From the NCBI RefSeq assembly GCF_007860105.1, contig NZ_SJPU01000002.1:1105739-1169738 (forward strand): 64,000 nt of DNA, given 5' to 3'. The translations under genes were made by a program, and so were the position numbers. Source of the DNA: Allorhodopirellula heiligendammensis. GTDB taxonomy: Bacteria > Planctomycetota > Planctomycetia > Pirellulales > Pirellulaceae. The notes under the pieces were generated by a model. That model searched no databases. It saw nothing but the letters and a program-made list of their open reading frames with translations, and was not told the DNA's origin. Numbering within the stretch: the stretch's first letter is position 1; every line of letters begins with the position of its first letter. Shown here piece by piece: positions 8,735 through 18,761 of the stretch.

Positions 8735-10300
8735 ATGTTCCCTCTTTCTCTCGCATTCTTCGCTTCGGCATTCGCTGCGGTACTGCTCGTTCCGATCGTT
8801 CGGTTCATTGCTGTCCGCATTGGGTTGGTCGATCGTCCGGATGCGGAGCGAAAGCTGCATGGACAGCCCATCGCCCTCGCAGGGGGGGTGGCAGTGTTCG
8901 CGAGCCTATTGATTGGAATTTGGGTACCGCTCGGCCTGCAAATGCGCTGGCAGTATGCCATTCCCGTGAACATGGACGCCCAACGTTGGTTTGTTTTGTT
9001 GGGGGCGTTAATTGCAATATTGATCGTGGGGTTGATCGATGACAAATGGTCTCTTCGCGGTCGGCAAAAACTATTGGCCCAATGTCTCATTGCCATGGTG
9101 GTTGTGGGGAGCGGTACGTCGCTCGATGAGATCAGTTTATTGGGGCTGAGTATTCCGTTGGGAGTGTTTGCGTTGCCCTTTAGCGTGTTGTGGTTGCTGC
9201 TCTGCATCAACGCGTTGAACTTGCTCGATGGTGCTGATGGCATGGCGACCACGGTCGGCATTTTTATATCGGGCGCGCTGGCAATGATTAGTTTCTTACA
9301 CGGTAGTCTGCCGTTGATCACGATGACGGCGTTTGCGCTGTGTGGTGCTCTGGTGGGCTTCCTTGTTTACAATCGCCCTCCGGCATCGATTTTTCTGGGC
9401 GATGCGGGCAGTATGATGGTGGGGTTGCTCATCGGCGTGCTGTCAATGTGGTGCCAACACAAAGAGACGACAGCCTTTGCCGCAGCACCCCTGGCCATTT
9501 TGGTCTTGCCGCTGTTTGATTCAGTGGCAGCTATCCTCCGTCGATGGCTGACTGGGCGCAGCCTGTATGCGACTGACCGTGGTCATATGCACCATTTACT
9601 CAACGAGAGATTTGGCCGCGTTGGAACGCTGTGGGTTGTCGCGGCGGCATGCCTGTTGAGTTCCTCGACCGCGATTGCCTCGGTATGGTTGAAGCAGTCG
9701 TGGTTGGCCCCCGTGGGAGCACTGATCGTCTTGACCGTGTTTGTCGGCACGCGGACTTTTGGATATTCTGAACTGCGATTGGTCGCCGGCCGCGCTCGGC
9801 ATCTGCTGATTTCATTTTCGCTGCGACCAGCCGTTTGCGAGCAGCAAAAACACGAGCGAGTTTTGAAACTCCAAGGTGACGGACCGTGGCATGATGTGTG
9901 GGAGCCTTTGATCGACTTTGCCGTTCGTCAGAATCTCGCCAGTGTCATCATCGACGTTAACATGGCATGGTTGCAAGAGAGCTATCACGCAACTTGGCGG
10001 AGCGTTCAGTTACCTGAACCCGCATTCCAAAGCATCGTGCGGATCCCCTTGTTTGCCGCCCGCGAGCACAGTGGGCAGTCAGAGCGAGTTCCGATCGGTC
10101 GCCTGGAAATCATCGCCTCATCGAATCCCGACTCCTTGAACCGCCTGTCTGATTTTCTAGAGCATGCGGCCGAGTTGCAAATTCAGGTTGAGCATGTCGT
10201 GAAACAGATCGAAGAGTTCAAACGTCGCGCGCTAGCGAAATCACCTGGCACTCCCAATTCGGTGAGTGCCTCACAGAATGTGATGTCCAAAGTATCGTGA
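8735..10300 (+). CDS. WecA-like undecaprenyl-phosphate sugar-1-phosphate transferase
   Basis: A polytopic membrane enzyme of the MraY/WecA (glycosyltransferase family 4) superfamily, which moves a sugar-1-phosphate from a UDP-sugar to undecaprenyl phosphate at the inner membrane and starts glycan assembly. Diagnostic motifs are all present: HGQPIALAGGVA, the acidic pair in IDDKWSLRGRQK, NALNLLDGADGMA, FLGDAGSMMVG and TDRGHMHHLL. About ten membrane segments fill the first 350 residues. A soluble C-terminal part of about 150 residues is extra compared with E. coli WecA and is of unknown role. I take the ATG at 8735 after GAGA; a GTG at 8714 would add seven residues. The sugar specificity cannot be read. 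Confidence 0.9.
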   Translation: MFPLSLAFFASAFAAVLLVPIVRFIAVRIGLVDRPDAERKLHGQPIALAGGVAVFASLLIGIWVPLGLQMRWQYAIPVNMDAQRWFVLLGALIAILIVGLIDDKWSLRGRQKLLAQCLIAMVVVGSGTSLDEISLLGLSIPLGVFALPFSVLWLLLCINALNLLDGADGMATTVGIFISGALAMISFLHGSLPLITMTAFALCGALVGFLVYNRPPASIFLGDAGSMMVGLLIGVLSMWCQHKETTAFAAAPLAILVLPLFDSVAAILRRWLTGRSLYATDRGHMHHLLNERFGRVGTLWVVAAACLLSSSTAIASVWLKQSWLAPVGALIVLTVFVGTRTFGYSELRLVAGRARHLLISFSLRPAVCEQQKHERVLKLQGDGPWHDVWEPLIDFAVRQNLASVIIDVNMAWLQESYHATWRSVQLPEPAFQSIVRIPLFAAREHSGQSERVPIGRLEIIASSNPDSLNRLSDFLEHAAELQIQVEHVVKQIEEFKRRALAKSPGTPNSVSASQNVMSKVS

Positions 10301-10359
10301 TGCCGATTCCGTCTTACATCGTTTGGGAAGACGGAGATGCTTTTTCGGTAGCAGGATCT

Positions 10360-12171
10360 CTAGATGAGCTCATCAAGTTGTTTGGTGAGATCGGCAAAGT
10401 GGTCTAACGTGGTTTTCACAGCGCCAGGTTGTGTCATGTCAACACCCGCTCCCTTGAGCAAATCGAGCGGGTCCTGGCTACAACCTCCACGCAGAAAACC
10501 CAAATAGTCGTCAAGCTCGGCTTGCCCACCGCTGAGGACGCGGCGACTGAGTGCTACCGCGGCGCTCAATCCAGTTGCGTACTTGTAGACATAGAATGCT
10601 CGATAGAAATGTGGGATGCGAAAACACTCCAGCTCCAGCGACTCATCGACCACAAACTCTGGACCAAAATACGCGTCGAGCAGTTCGCGGTAAGCCGAAC
10701 GTAGCGAAGCGACCGTCAGCGGTTCACCCGCTTCGGCCATTTCGTGCGTGCGTTTCTCGAACTCCGCGAACATCGTTTGCCGCACCACCGTGGCTCGCAA
10801 GCCATCGAGTTCGTTGTTGATCAGGTACGCCCGCTCGGTGTCGTCTCGGGCATTCTCGAGTAGGTGAGCCGTCAACAATTGTTCATTGAACGTGCTGGCC
10901 ACTTCGGCGACAAAAATGGTGTAGTTGTAGTACTGGAAAGGTTGGTGCGAAGCGGAATACCAGCTGTGCATCGAGTGTCCTGCCTCGTGGGCCAATGTGA
11001 ACACATCGTTGAGCACCTCCTCCTTAAAATTCATCAGGATGAAGGGATCGCCATCGAAGGATCCGCAACTGAACGCTCCGCTCTGCTTGCCCCGATTGGG
11101 ATAGCGGTCGGACCAACGGCCACGCAGGCCACCTTCGAGTGTACCAACGTACTCATTGCCCAGCGGCGAGAGCGACTTCAAAATTACTTCGACAGCTTGG
11201 TCCCAGGTATGGTGCTTCTTAATACCGGAGAGGATTGGTACGTACGTATCGTAGTGGTGCAGGTCCGATAAACCCATCTTCCGCCGCCGCACATCGAGAT
11301 AGTGATGTACGGCTGGTAGCGAGTCTCGCACTGCTGAAATCAGGTTGTCATAGACGGTCGTGGGGACGTTGTCGGAAAACAGCGATGCCTCGAGGCTACT
11401 GGTGTAGTTGCGGGCCCGTGCATAGTAGACATCACGCTGGATGCTTCCACTGAGTGTCGCGGCGAGTGTGTTACGGTGGTCGTCAAAAACACCGTAATAC
11501 TGATCAAATGCGGCCTTCCGAACGTCACGGTTGGGACTGAGCAGAAACTGACTGAATGTGGCATGGGACAACTCGATGGACCGGCCGCTGTCGTCGGTGA
11601 TGTCACCAAACTTCAAATCCGCGTCGTTGAGTTGTCGGAATGCATTGCCAGCGGCTCCGGACATCTCCCCCTGCATCGCCAATAGTCGTTCTTCGCGATC
11701 GCTCAACGTATGCGGTCGATAACGCACAACTCGCTCGAGTTGCAGTCGGAACGGAGCGAGTTTTGGATCGTTCAAAAACGCATCCATGGTTTCAGTTTCG
11801 ATCGCCAGTAGCTCAGGCCGCACAAAGCTCGCGGCTTGAGAAGCTTTGACGACCAGGTTTTGAAACCGCAGCTTTCTCCCTTGGTGGTCGCTGTCGCCCT
11901 GGTCTTCGCTCGTCCGCAAGAACGCGTAGGTTCCCAACCGCTCAGCGATGCGATCAATCGCGAGATCAAAGGTGAGAAATTCCAATAGTGTATCGACGCT
12001 TTCTCCTAATCGACCTTGATAGTCAGCAAAACGATCAATCTGACCGGCGACTTTGTCAAAGTCAGCCTGCCAGTCCGCTTCGGTCTCATATAGACTCGCC
12101 AGATCCCAGCAATCTTCAGCGGGTACGTCGCTGCGGAGTGGCAATTTTGTTGGAGCGGTGGTCGCGGTCAT
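10360..12171 (-). CDS. pepF: Oligoendopeptidase F
   Basis: A cytoplasmic zinc metallopeptidase of the M3B family that cuts short peptides. The 603-residue length is normal for the family. The zinc site HEAGHSMHSWY is at about residues 395-405, with the third ligand expected in the following helix (FNEQLLTAHLL). The substrate-binding region near the C-terminus (ECFRIPHFYRAFYVYKYATG) is typical. It stands alone, with about 175 bases between it and the sulfatase gene upstream. Confidence 0.93.
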   Translation of the reverse strand: MTATTAPTKLPLRSDVPAEDCWDLASLYETEADWQADFDKVAGQIDRFADYQGRLGESVDTLLEFLTFDLAIDRIAERLGTYAFLRTSEDQGDSDHQGRKLRFQNLVVKASQAASFVRPELLAIETETMDAFLNDPKLAPFRLQLERVVRYRPHTLSDREERLLAMQGEMSGAAGNAFRQLNDADLKFGDITDDSGRSIELSHATFSQFLLSPNRDVRKAAFDQYYGVFDDHRNTLAATLSGSIQRDVYYARARNYTSSLEASLFSDNVPTTVYDNLISAVRDSLPAVHHYLDVRRRKMGLSDLHHYDTYVPILSGIKKHHTWDQAVEVILKSLSPLGNEYVGTLEGGLRGRWSDRYPNRGKQSGAFSCGSFDGDPFILMNFKEEVLNDVFTLAHEAGHSMHSWYSASHQPFQYYNYTIFVAEVASTFNEQLLTAHLLENARDDTERAYLINNELDGLRATVVRQTMFAEFEKRTHEMAEAGEPLTVASLRSAYRELLDAYFGPEFVVDESLELECFRIPHFYRAFYVYKYATGLSAAVALSRRVLSGGQAELDDYLGFLRGGCSQDPLDLLKGAGVDMTQPGAVKTTLDHFADLTKQLDELI

Positions 12172-12347
12172 GTGGGCAATCCGTTGAAAGCGAGAATTCG
12201 GAGCAAAACAGGGATCATCGTCGACGAATCCGTCACCGCCTTCAAGTAGCCCCTGAAACCGATTGCTACGCTCGCCCGAGCATGGCTACTGAAATGGATG
12301 CGATTTTCAACCTTCCGGCGACTCTGGCCTTGAAAAAACCGCGTCCA

Positions 12348-14012
12348 TCAGTCAACGGCGCTTCCCCACCAGGTGGGGTTGGGTTGATAGTCGGGCTCCA
12401 GCATCTCAGCGTGAGCTTGCTCCAGGCGGTGCTTGCCGGGACCCTCGATCTGAGCTTGACGTGTCCTGGCCTGCTCAGCGTCGTAGCGTGGATCAGGTGT
12501 TGGAAATTGAGCTTCAACGGATTGTAGATACGTCAGCAGGATGTCTCGCATGCTGTTCACCCGACTAGGGTGATCTGCGGCGATATCGTGTTGCTCCGAT
12601 GGATCGGTTCGCAGGTTGTATAGCTCGTCGTGCGCGTCGAGATGGTAGTGGATCAGTTTGTAGTCTCCCAATCGAATCAACGAGGAGGGCTCACCACCCT
12701 GATTGTCGTAATGAGGGTAGTGCCAAATCAGAGGCCGCTCGCGGAGCCGCTCATCCGGTTTGCCCGCGAGCAGCTTTTCCAGCGATTGACCATCAGCATG
12801 CTGTTGTGGTCGCAGCGGCAATCCTGCCAATTCGAGCACGGTTGGATAAAGATCTGCGCCAGTGACTGGCACGTCGCTAGTCATGCCGGCGTGCGTCAAC
12901 GCGGGATAGCGAATGTACAACGGTTCGCGGATTCCTCCCTCCCATTGCCGGCCTTTGCCACCACGCAGCGGCAGGTTGGACGTGGAGTAGGCGTCGCCCG
13001 AAGAAACACCGCCATTGTCGCTGGTGAAAATCACGATCGTATTATCTCGTTGCCCCGAGGCATCGATGGCATCGAGCACGCGACCGACGGCGTCATCGAG
13101 CAGCTCAATCATCCCGGCATAAATCGGATTGTCTTGAATCTGACGCACCGGCAGGGTGCGATCGATGCGGAACCGGTTGCCGTCGGCCGGCGGTGCGGGC
13201 GCGGCATCGCGGTATTTTTTCCACAGGGGCTGCGATGTCTGGATGGGACCGTGCACCGTGTAGAACGCCAACATTGCAAAGTACGGCGAAGGCGCCGCTG
13301 CGGGGGCAGATGGCGAAATGAAATTGGCCGTTTCGTCAGCCAGCCGCAGGGTCAGCGATTCACCCGCTGGGCCGTCCTTGAGTTTGGGATTGTTGTATGG
13401 AGAAAAATAACCACCTGGAGGCGAACCCTTGGAGTGACCACCGAAGTTAATCGCGAATCCGTGATCGGTCGGCCGCGAACCCTCCCCGCCCAGATGCCAT
13501 TTGCCAGCGAAGAAGGTGCGGTAACCGGCCCCGGCGAGTGCTTCGGCAAGCGTCTCATCGTCACTGGGCAATCGTCGACCGTATTCGGGCTGCAGCAATG
13601 GTTCGTTTCGATTGAATTGCGTGCCCGTCGCGCCACCGATCCACTGCGTGATCCCATGGCGAGCCGGAAACTGCCCAAGCAGGATGCTGGCCCGCGATGG
13701 GCTACACACCCGGCAGTTCGCGTAGGCGGACGTGAACCGCATGCCACTCTCGGCGAGCGAATCGATGTGAGGCGTGCGGTAAAACGTACTGCCCTCGACG
13801 CCCAGGTCACGAAGGCCGAGATCGTCGACCAAAATCAAGACGACATTCGGGCGCGTGGGCTGGGAAGTTGCAACGCTCTGGGGCGTCGTCGCGATCTCGT
13901 CCGCCCCTGAGCGATCTGGACAGGGAAGCAGAAGAGCGGCTAGCGACACGATGCCCAGCAAGACGCGGCGGGACGTCGCTCGCCGATTGAATGTCACTCG
14001 AGAGGTCCTCAT
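12348..14012 (-). CDS. Secreted sulfatase (formylglycine-dependent)
   Basis: A type I sulfatase that hydrolyses sulfate esters, probably on algal polysaccharides as in marine planctomycetes. An N-terminal signal with an LLGIVSLAALLLPCP core is followed by NVVLILVDDLG, with the metal-binding DD at about 63-64. The CSPSR motif at 103-107 contains the cysteine that becomes formylglycine. FFAGKWHLGG and IFTSDNGG give further active-site residues. At 554 residues it is of normal length. The cysteine in ALLLPCP may instead be a lipid-attachment site. The C-terminal half carries the usual sulfatase sub-domain. The substrate is unknown. Confidence 0.93.
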   Translation of the reverse strand: MRTSRVTFNRRATSRRVLLGIVSLAALLLPCPDRSGADEIATTPQSVATSQPTRPNVVLILVDDLGLRDLGVEGSTFYRTPHIDSLAESGMRFTSAYANCRVCSPSRASILLGQFPARHGITQWIGGATGTQFNRNEPLLQPEYGRRLPSDDETLAEALAGAGYRTFFAGKWHLGGEGSRPTDHGFAINFGGHSKGSPPGGYFSPYNNPKLKDGPAGESLTLRLADETANFISPSAPAAAPSPYFAMLAFYTVHGPIQTSQPLWKKYRDAAPAPPADGNRFRIDRTLPVRQIQDNPIYAGMIELLDDAVGRVLDAIDASGQRDNTIVIFTSDNGGVSSGDAYSTSNLPLRGGKGRQWEGGIREPLYIRYPALTHAGMTSDVPVTGADLYPTVLELAGLPLRPQQHADGQSLEKLLAGKPDERLRERPLIWHYPHYDNQGGEPSSLIRLGDYKLIHYHLDAHDELYNLRTDPSEQHDIAADHPSRVNSMRDILLTYLQSVEAQFPTPDPRYDAEQARTRQAQIEGPGKHRLEQAHAEMLEPDYQPNPTWWGSAVD

Positions 14013-14051
14013 GGCGATGGAAATACTAGCAGCTAGATGGGATCAGGGATT

Positions 14052-15557
14052 TTAGTTCTCGACCGGACGGGCCTGTAGGCTCCAGCTATGCAGCATACCG
14101 AATCGCTCGCTGCGCGTGCCACGAATAACCAGCTGCCAAACCCCTTGAATCGATTTGCCATTGTAGACACTCAGACCAGGCTGATGCTTGACCAAGCCTT
14201 CAGGGATATAGCTACCCTCGAAAGGCGGGCGTCCCTTGACGATCGGCTCGGACGCTTGATCGTCAAAGATTGTTTCATCAAAGTTATCGTCGTGACCGCC
14301 TACCTCGGTGAATAGTTCAATGCGTTCGCCACCGGGGCCAGTGAGATAGGCATCGAGTTGACCAGCATGGGTATGGGTGATCGACAACTGCACGTTCAAG
14401 TCAGCAATTGAGAAGTCTTCCTTGACATCAATCTCCGAGATAACGGTTTGACCAGGAGGCAATGCTTTCGCCTCGGAGTTGCGAAACACGCCGCCGACGA
14501 GAGCACGAGATCCCGCCAACTCACTGGCCGTTAACAACCCATCACTATTGGCATCCCAGGCACCGAATTCAGCGATTGCCTCCGGCGTTGGTTCGGGAGC
14601 GAACTCGATCATGGAGACTTGTTTGTCTTGGTTGATGTCGCGTTCATAGAACCAACCTGGCAAGCCGTTGTCGATGCCGCCGGCCTCGTCCTGGAGTCCA
14701 ACCACATGATTGAGTAGTTCGTCACGACTGATGTTGCCGTCGCGGTCGATATCGATTTGGGAAACCGGCATTCCCAGTTCGATAGATTCAGACCGATCGA
14801 GGTGCCCATCTCGATTTCGGTCAAATCGGCCCATGATGCCCGATGCCAGCCAGTGGCTGGTGCCGCCCCGCCGCCATGAGCGCTCCTCGCGCGAATCACG
14901 GCTGCGATCTGGGTCTGATGGTTTTATACCATTGCCCGTCCGCCGCGCTTTCTGGATCAGTTCGTCCGAGTCACTCGATAGCATCCGCCGCCGAGCGTAT
15001 CGCTGCGCAAGTTCGAGCCGATTGAGCCGGTCGTCTTGATTGAGGTCGTCTGCAAACGGATCCCGATACGACCAATCGCCGCGGCGTGCCTCAGACCGAT
15101 CAATCGACCCACTGTGGTCACGGTCCAACCGCCGCAGGATTCGATCAGCATCCTCGAGATCAGACTCGGTATAGGGGTACTTTAAGTCACCCGTGCCAAA
15201 CTCCGGCACCAAAGGATCACCGCGATCAACGCCAAAGGTACGGAGTTGCCCTTCGCGTTCAGGGCGAACCTCCTTACGAGATACGCCGTTTTGCATCGCA
15301 TAATAAACTCTCGCGGCTTCTTGTAGTTTATCAATATCGTTGGAACGCTCCAGCGACATCCGCCGCGCCTCGGCAATTCGCTCCAGATAAGGCCGGGCCA
15401 GAGGCGTGATTTCACTGGGATCGATCTCACCGTTGCCGTTGGTGTCGAGCCTTTCGAGTGACTCGCGGAGACCCGCCTGTGCGGATGCATACTGGCAACA
15501 ACCACAGGAGACGACCACCATCAAGGTCGCAGCAGAAAATGCTTTTGCAATCGACAT
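14052..15557 (-). CDS. Secreted EF-hand protein with C-terminal P-domain
   Basis: From the ATG at 15557 (GGAG upstream) the 501-residue product starts with a signal peptide ending near QYASAQA. At least six calcium-loop motifs follow, among them DTNGNGEIDPSE, DRDHSGSIDRSE, DRNRDGHLDRSE, DIDRDGNISRDE and DANSDGLLTASE. The last 120 residues form a proprotein-convertase P-domain (SIADLNVQLSITHTHAGQLDAYLTGPGG...FEGSYIPEG...GVWQLVIRG). It is expected to be exported and to bind calcium. The gene starts four bases after the secretin-like gene ends, so both are one operon and may act in the same envelope complex. No peptidase domain is visible, although P-domains usually accompany one. Confidence 0.85.
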   Translation of the reverse strand: MSIAKAFSAATLMVVVSCGCCQYASAQAGLRESLERLDTNGNGEIDPSEITPLARPYLERIAEARRMSLERSNDIDKLQEAARVYYAMQNGVSRKEVRPEREGQLRTFGVDRGDPLVPEFGTGDLKYPYTESDLEDADRILRRLDRDHSGSIDRSEARRGDWSYRDPFADDLNQDDRLNRLELAQRYARRRMLSSDSDELIQKARRTGNGIKPSDPDRSRDSREERSWRRGGTSHWLASGIMGRFDRNRDGHLDRSESIELGMPVSQIDIDRDGNISRDELLNHVVGLQDEAGGIDNGLPGWFYERDINQDKQVSMIEFAPEPTPEAIAEFGAWDANSDGLLTASELAGSRALVGGVFRNSEAKALPPGQTVISEIDVKEDFSIADLNVQLSITHTHAGQLDAYLTGPGGERIELFTEVGGHDDNFDETIFDDQASEPIVKGRPPFEGSYIPEGLVKHQPGLSVYNGKSIQGVWQLVIRGTRSERFGMLHSWSLQARPVEN

Positions 15558-15561
15558 CAGA

Positions 15562-18240
15562 TCAGCGCTCCGACCGCGAACGGCTCGACGAAGACGAACG
15601 ACTTCTTGATGTTTCAATCAGCATACCTTCGAGCGCTGCTTCGACAGCCAATACGTTGGTGGGCACGATGACCTCAATGGCTTGTTCACCGCGTGAGTCG
15701 ATCAAGCTGATGAGTGATTGGACTTCTTCTAGGAGTCGCTCAGGAGCGGTCACAACCAATGAATTGCTCGCTTCGTGAACCGCCACTGTCATGGTGGGTG
15801 CGAGGTCTTTAGGCTGCGACGCCTTGGCCATTGCTGCCAGCTTCTGCGCCTGGGCGTCTTCTTTGGATGACCGGGCATCATTGGAGGGCCGACTGCTGGC
15901 CTGGTTGCTCCCATTGCCGGAATCCTTGTCATTCGATGCCACACGGCTGCCGAAGGATTGTCGGATCACATCAGCCGCTTCACTGGCCTTGATATTCACC
16001 AGTTCGATGACGCGAGCGTGACCGTGCGTCAAGACATCGGCGATTCCGTTCTCTTTGTCGATGATCCGCAGGTAGTCTTCCACCATCGTGATGTCGGCGA
16101 TCGGGCCCTGGGCGATCAAGCGATTCAGGCGGGTGTCAGCGACGACGGTCATCGCGCCACTGGTCAGTGTCAGCGTGCCCTCTGCGGTGGATAGATAGCT
16201 ACCTGACAAGAACGACGACTGGGCCGACATGTAGCCATTGACTAGTGTTCCGGCATCGGATTCCTTCGCAAATTCGCCCCCGTCGATCAGTTTGGTCAAC
16301 ATCCGCAAAGCGTCATCGGCTTTCATGTACTGAAGGTAAAACATGATGGGCTTCGTCGTCGCGACGTCAGTGGGACCTGAGATGACGCGGACCAATTCTT
16401 CAAAGCGATCGAGTGCCTCGGGGTCGCTCGACTGCAGCAGCAAGCCTCGCGGAGTGATTTGGCACTGGATCGGAGCCGTTTCAGCCGACACGACACAGTC
16501 GACCTGGTCCGCTCTCAGATGCGGTCGATTGACCTTGGTAAACGACTCGGAGTGCTGTGCCGATCGGGATGGCTGCAAATCGAACGGCGAATCGTCTTCG
16601 CTGGGGGCGATATTGGGAGCAGAGGGCGGGCTGGACGTCGATTGCGACGGCACCCGCTCAGTGGGGACCGTCTCATCATCGCCAGCGGGTAGGTGCGATA
16701 TCGGGTTGTCGCCCCGCCAAAACTGAGCTGCCGTCTGCAGCACGCGTTCAGCTTGACCGGTTGAAATTGGCAACACGCGGACGTTGCCGCCGACGCTCAC
16801 CGATTCGGAAGCCTCCAGATCAGCGATGATCTGTTTGATCTGCTCGATTTGAGGACGCTTGGCGCGAACAAACAATCGGCGATTGCCTGCGTCAGCATCA
16901 ATTTTAGGTTGGTCGGCAGCGGATTCATCGTCATCATCAAATGCCGTGGGGGACAGATCCAGCATCTGTTCGAGCAGATTGACCGCGTAATAGGGATCAA
17001 TATTCTTCAGCGGGATAACCTCGAACGCCGCGTCGGAGGCTTGCAATTGCTGGACGGTCATCTCGATTTCATGCTGAGTTTTGGCGTCCGCCAATGCGAC
17101 GATGCTGCCGGCCTTCTCGTCGATCGACAATCGCACTGAACGCCCCGACAACAGCGTCTGTAACACGTCGTACACCATTTCGACATTGCCACCCTCGACG
17201 ACGTAAGACTTCAAGACCGAATCCGCTTGCATCTTCTCTGCCTCCGGATCTGGTTGATCAATCGCCTCAACCAATCCCTCGATCACCTTGACCTTGTCTT
17301 CGACACCAGTAACGAACAGATGCTTGCCGAGCACGTCGGCGGAGAGGCTGACGTCGATACCAATCATTTCGCCGGTGGCCAGTCCCAAGTGGGGACGGGC
17401 GACTTCCAAGACGTCTTCGGCGCTGACATGGTCGAGTTTAAAACTCTTGACCACCGTGCCGTTACTCATAGCGGCGGGCTGGAAGGAATCCAGAATCCGT
17501 TGCACGCTCCGCAGTTTGGCCGCCGTGTCCGTGATCAGCAGTTGATTTGTCTTGGCAAGCACCGAGGGTGTTGTCATCAATTGCAGTGACGACAATTCCT
17601 CAACGGCCTCCTCGGCATCGAACTTCTCGAGACGGAACAGGCACTTGACAACGTCTTGGTCACTCAGGGATGGCAGCTGTTCAGGAGTGACCATTTCGGC
17701 AATCGCGTCGAGTTGGGCCAAGCTGCGAGGGTCGCTCAAGTTGACTACCGATAGCAAATTGCCCGATCGAACCAGCGCGAACCCTTCAGGAATCAAAAAC
17801 AAGTTGATGCGGTTGAGCGCCTGCTCGGGGCTGAAGGATCCCTTGTCGTTATAGGTGAAACTGCCCGGTGGCAACTCACCAAACTGTAGCGCCAGTCCAG
17901 CCTCGTCGGCCACCCACTCGATCACGTCTCGCCACGGGGCGGCATTGAAAGAAAATCGCAATTCGGAGGCTGGCCCGACCGCAGTCGCCGTTTCCATCGA
18001 CTCCGTCGCGTCACTGGTCAAGGCAGCAGGAGCTGCTTCACCGACAAGCCGAGCCTCGCGATCAGCGTGGGACTCCATTGCGGGAGCCTGGCTCGTCGGT
18101 GTTGCGGTTTCTTGGGCTGTCGCCGGGAATGCCGCCACCAGCAACGCCGTCCCACCGCACAGCGGGAGCAGACGAGCGACGGCGCGACCGAGACTGCCAC
18201 GAAGGAACACAACCGCATTAGCAAGTTGGAGTGTGATCAT
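15562..18240 (-). CDS. Secretin N-domain (NolW-like) repeat protein
   Basis: An exported 892-residue protein with a signal ending near AAFPATAQE. Repeated domains resemble the periplasmic N-domains of GspD/PilQ-type secretins (for example FSFNAAPWRDVIEWVADEAGL, VVKSFKLDHVSAEDVLEVARPHLG, VLPISTGQAERVLQTAAQFW and ARVIELVNIKASEAADVIRQSFG). I do not see the C-terminal secretin barrel or its VPVLGDIPLLG signature. It may therefore be a periplasmic ring-forming or scaffold protein rather than a channel. The C-terminus ends in an unusual Ser/Arg run (SRSRSSSSSRSRSER). It is followed directly by the EF-hand/P-domain gene. Confidence 0.75.
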   Translation of the reverse strand: MITLQLANAVVFLRGSLGRAVARLLPLCGGTALLVAAFPATAQETATPTSQAPAMESHADREARLVGEAAPAALTSDATESMETATAVGPASELRFSFNAAPWRDVIEWVADEAGLALQFGELPPGSFTYNDKGSFSPEQALNRINLFLIPEGFALVRSGNLLSVVNLSDPRSLAQLDAIAEMVTPEQLPSLSDQDVVKCLFRLEKFDAEEAVEELSSLQLMTTPSVLAKTNQLLITDTAAKLRSVQRILDSFQPAAMSNGTVVKSFKLDHVSAEDVLEVARPHLGLATGEMIGIDVSLSADVLGKHLFVTGVEDKVKVIEGLVEAIDQPDPEAEKMQADSVLKSYVVEGGNVEMVYDVLQTLLSGRSVRLSIDEKAGSIVALADAKTQHEIEMTVQQLQASDAAFEVIPLKNIDPYYAVNLLEQMLDLSPTAFDDDDESAADQPKIDADAGNRRLFVRAKRPQIEQIKQIIADLEASESVSVGGNVRVLPISTGQAERVLQTAAQFWRGDNPISHLPAGDDETVPTERVPSQSTSSPPSAPNIAPSEDDSPFDLQPSRSAQHSESFTKVNRPHLRADQVDCVVSAETAPIQCQITPRGLLLQSSDPEALDRFEELVRVISGPTDVATTKPIMFYLQYMKADDALRMLTKLIDGGEFAKESDAGTLVNGYMSAQSSFLSGSYLSTAEGTLTLTSGAMTVVADTRLNRLIAQGPIADITMVEDYLRIIDKENGIADVLTHGHARVIELVNIKASEAADVIRQSFGSRVASNDKDSGNGSNQASSRPSNDARSSKEDAQAQKLAAMAKASQPKDLAPTMTVAVHEASNSLVVTAPERLLEEVQSLISLIDSRGEQAIEVIVPTNVLAVEAALEGMLIETSRSRSSSSSRSRSER

Positions 18241-18761
18241 GGGATTTAATCAGATTCTGCGACGGCGATGCTCATCATTCGTGACGAACGAAAGCGATAA
18301 CGCCGATCTGGGGTGGGGCACGACGCCAAGCCGAATGCTTTGACGCGTGGAATGAAGGCGGGAGTCGTTGCGGGACAGGGTGACCGCAGGCGGGATACCT
18401 GCATCATAGCCAAAACTCACCCGCATGGGGAGAATGAACTCAAATTTCAGCCGATTTCTGAAGCTGCCCGATTCTTTGGACTGACCGAGCCAAGTCAACC
18501 CCAAAAATGCGGAGTTCACTTGCAATGGACGCCGAGCACGGCGGGTTTGCCCGCACCCTGGACCGCATCCCGTGGACCCCGGTGAGCTTGCCGGACCTGC
18601 ACCGGAGTCTCGGCATGAGCGGCGTTCCCTGGCAAAAGCCAGGGAACGCGCCGTCCCTTAGCGGGACTTCGGCTGTGTGATGCCTGCGGCGTGGTTTCGC
18701 GGGTGTCCTCCGCAAACCAATGTTCTGATCGTGGAGCGATCAGCGGTTGTCCATTCCGACC
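18241..18761. other. Intergenic region
   Basis: About 520 bases between the PEP-CTERM gene and the secretin-like gene, both leftward. Apart from the stem-loop listed separately I see no gene or RNA here. The promoter of the secretin-like gene should lie in its left part. Confidence 0.5.
18622..18649 (-). terminator. Strong stem-loop after the PEP-CTERM gene
   Basis: Perfect 12-base stem GCGTTCCCTGGC / GCCAGGGAACGC with an AAAA loop on the plus strand. It lies about 110 bases downstream of the PEP-CTERM stop. It lacks a T-run on either side, so it may be an mRNA-stabilising or attenuating hairpin rather than a classical terminator. Confidence 0.5.

Noticed and set aside
12630-13910. 426-codon plus-strand frame opposite the sulfatase
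   Set aside because: It is antisense to a sulfatase with complete active-site motifs.
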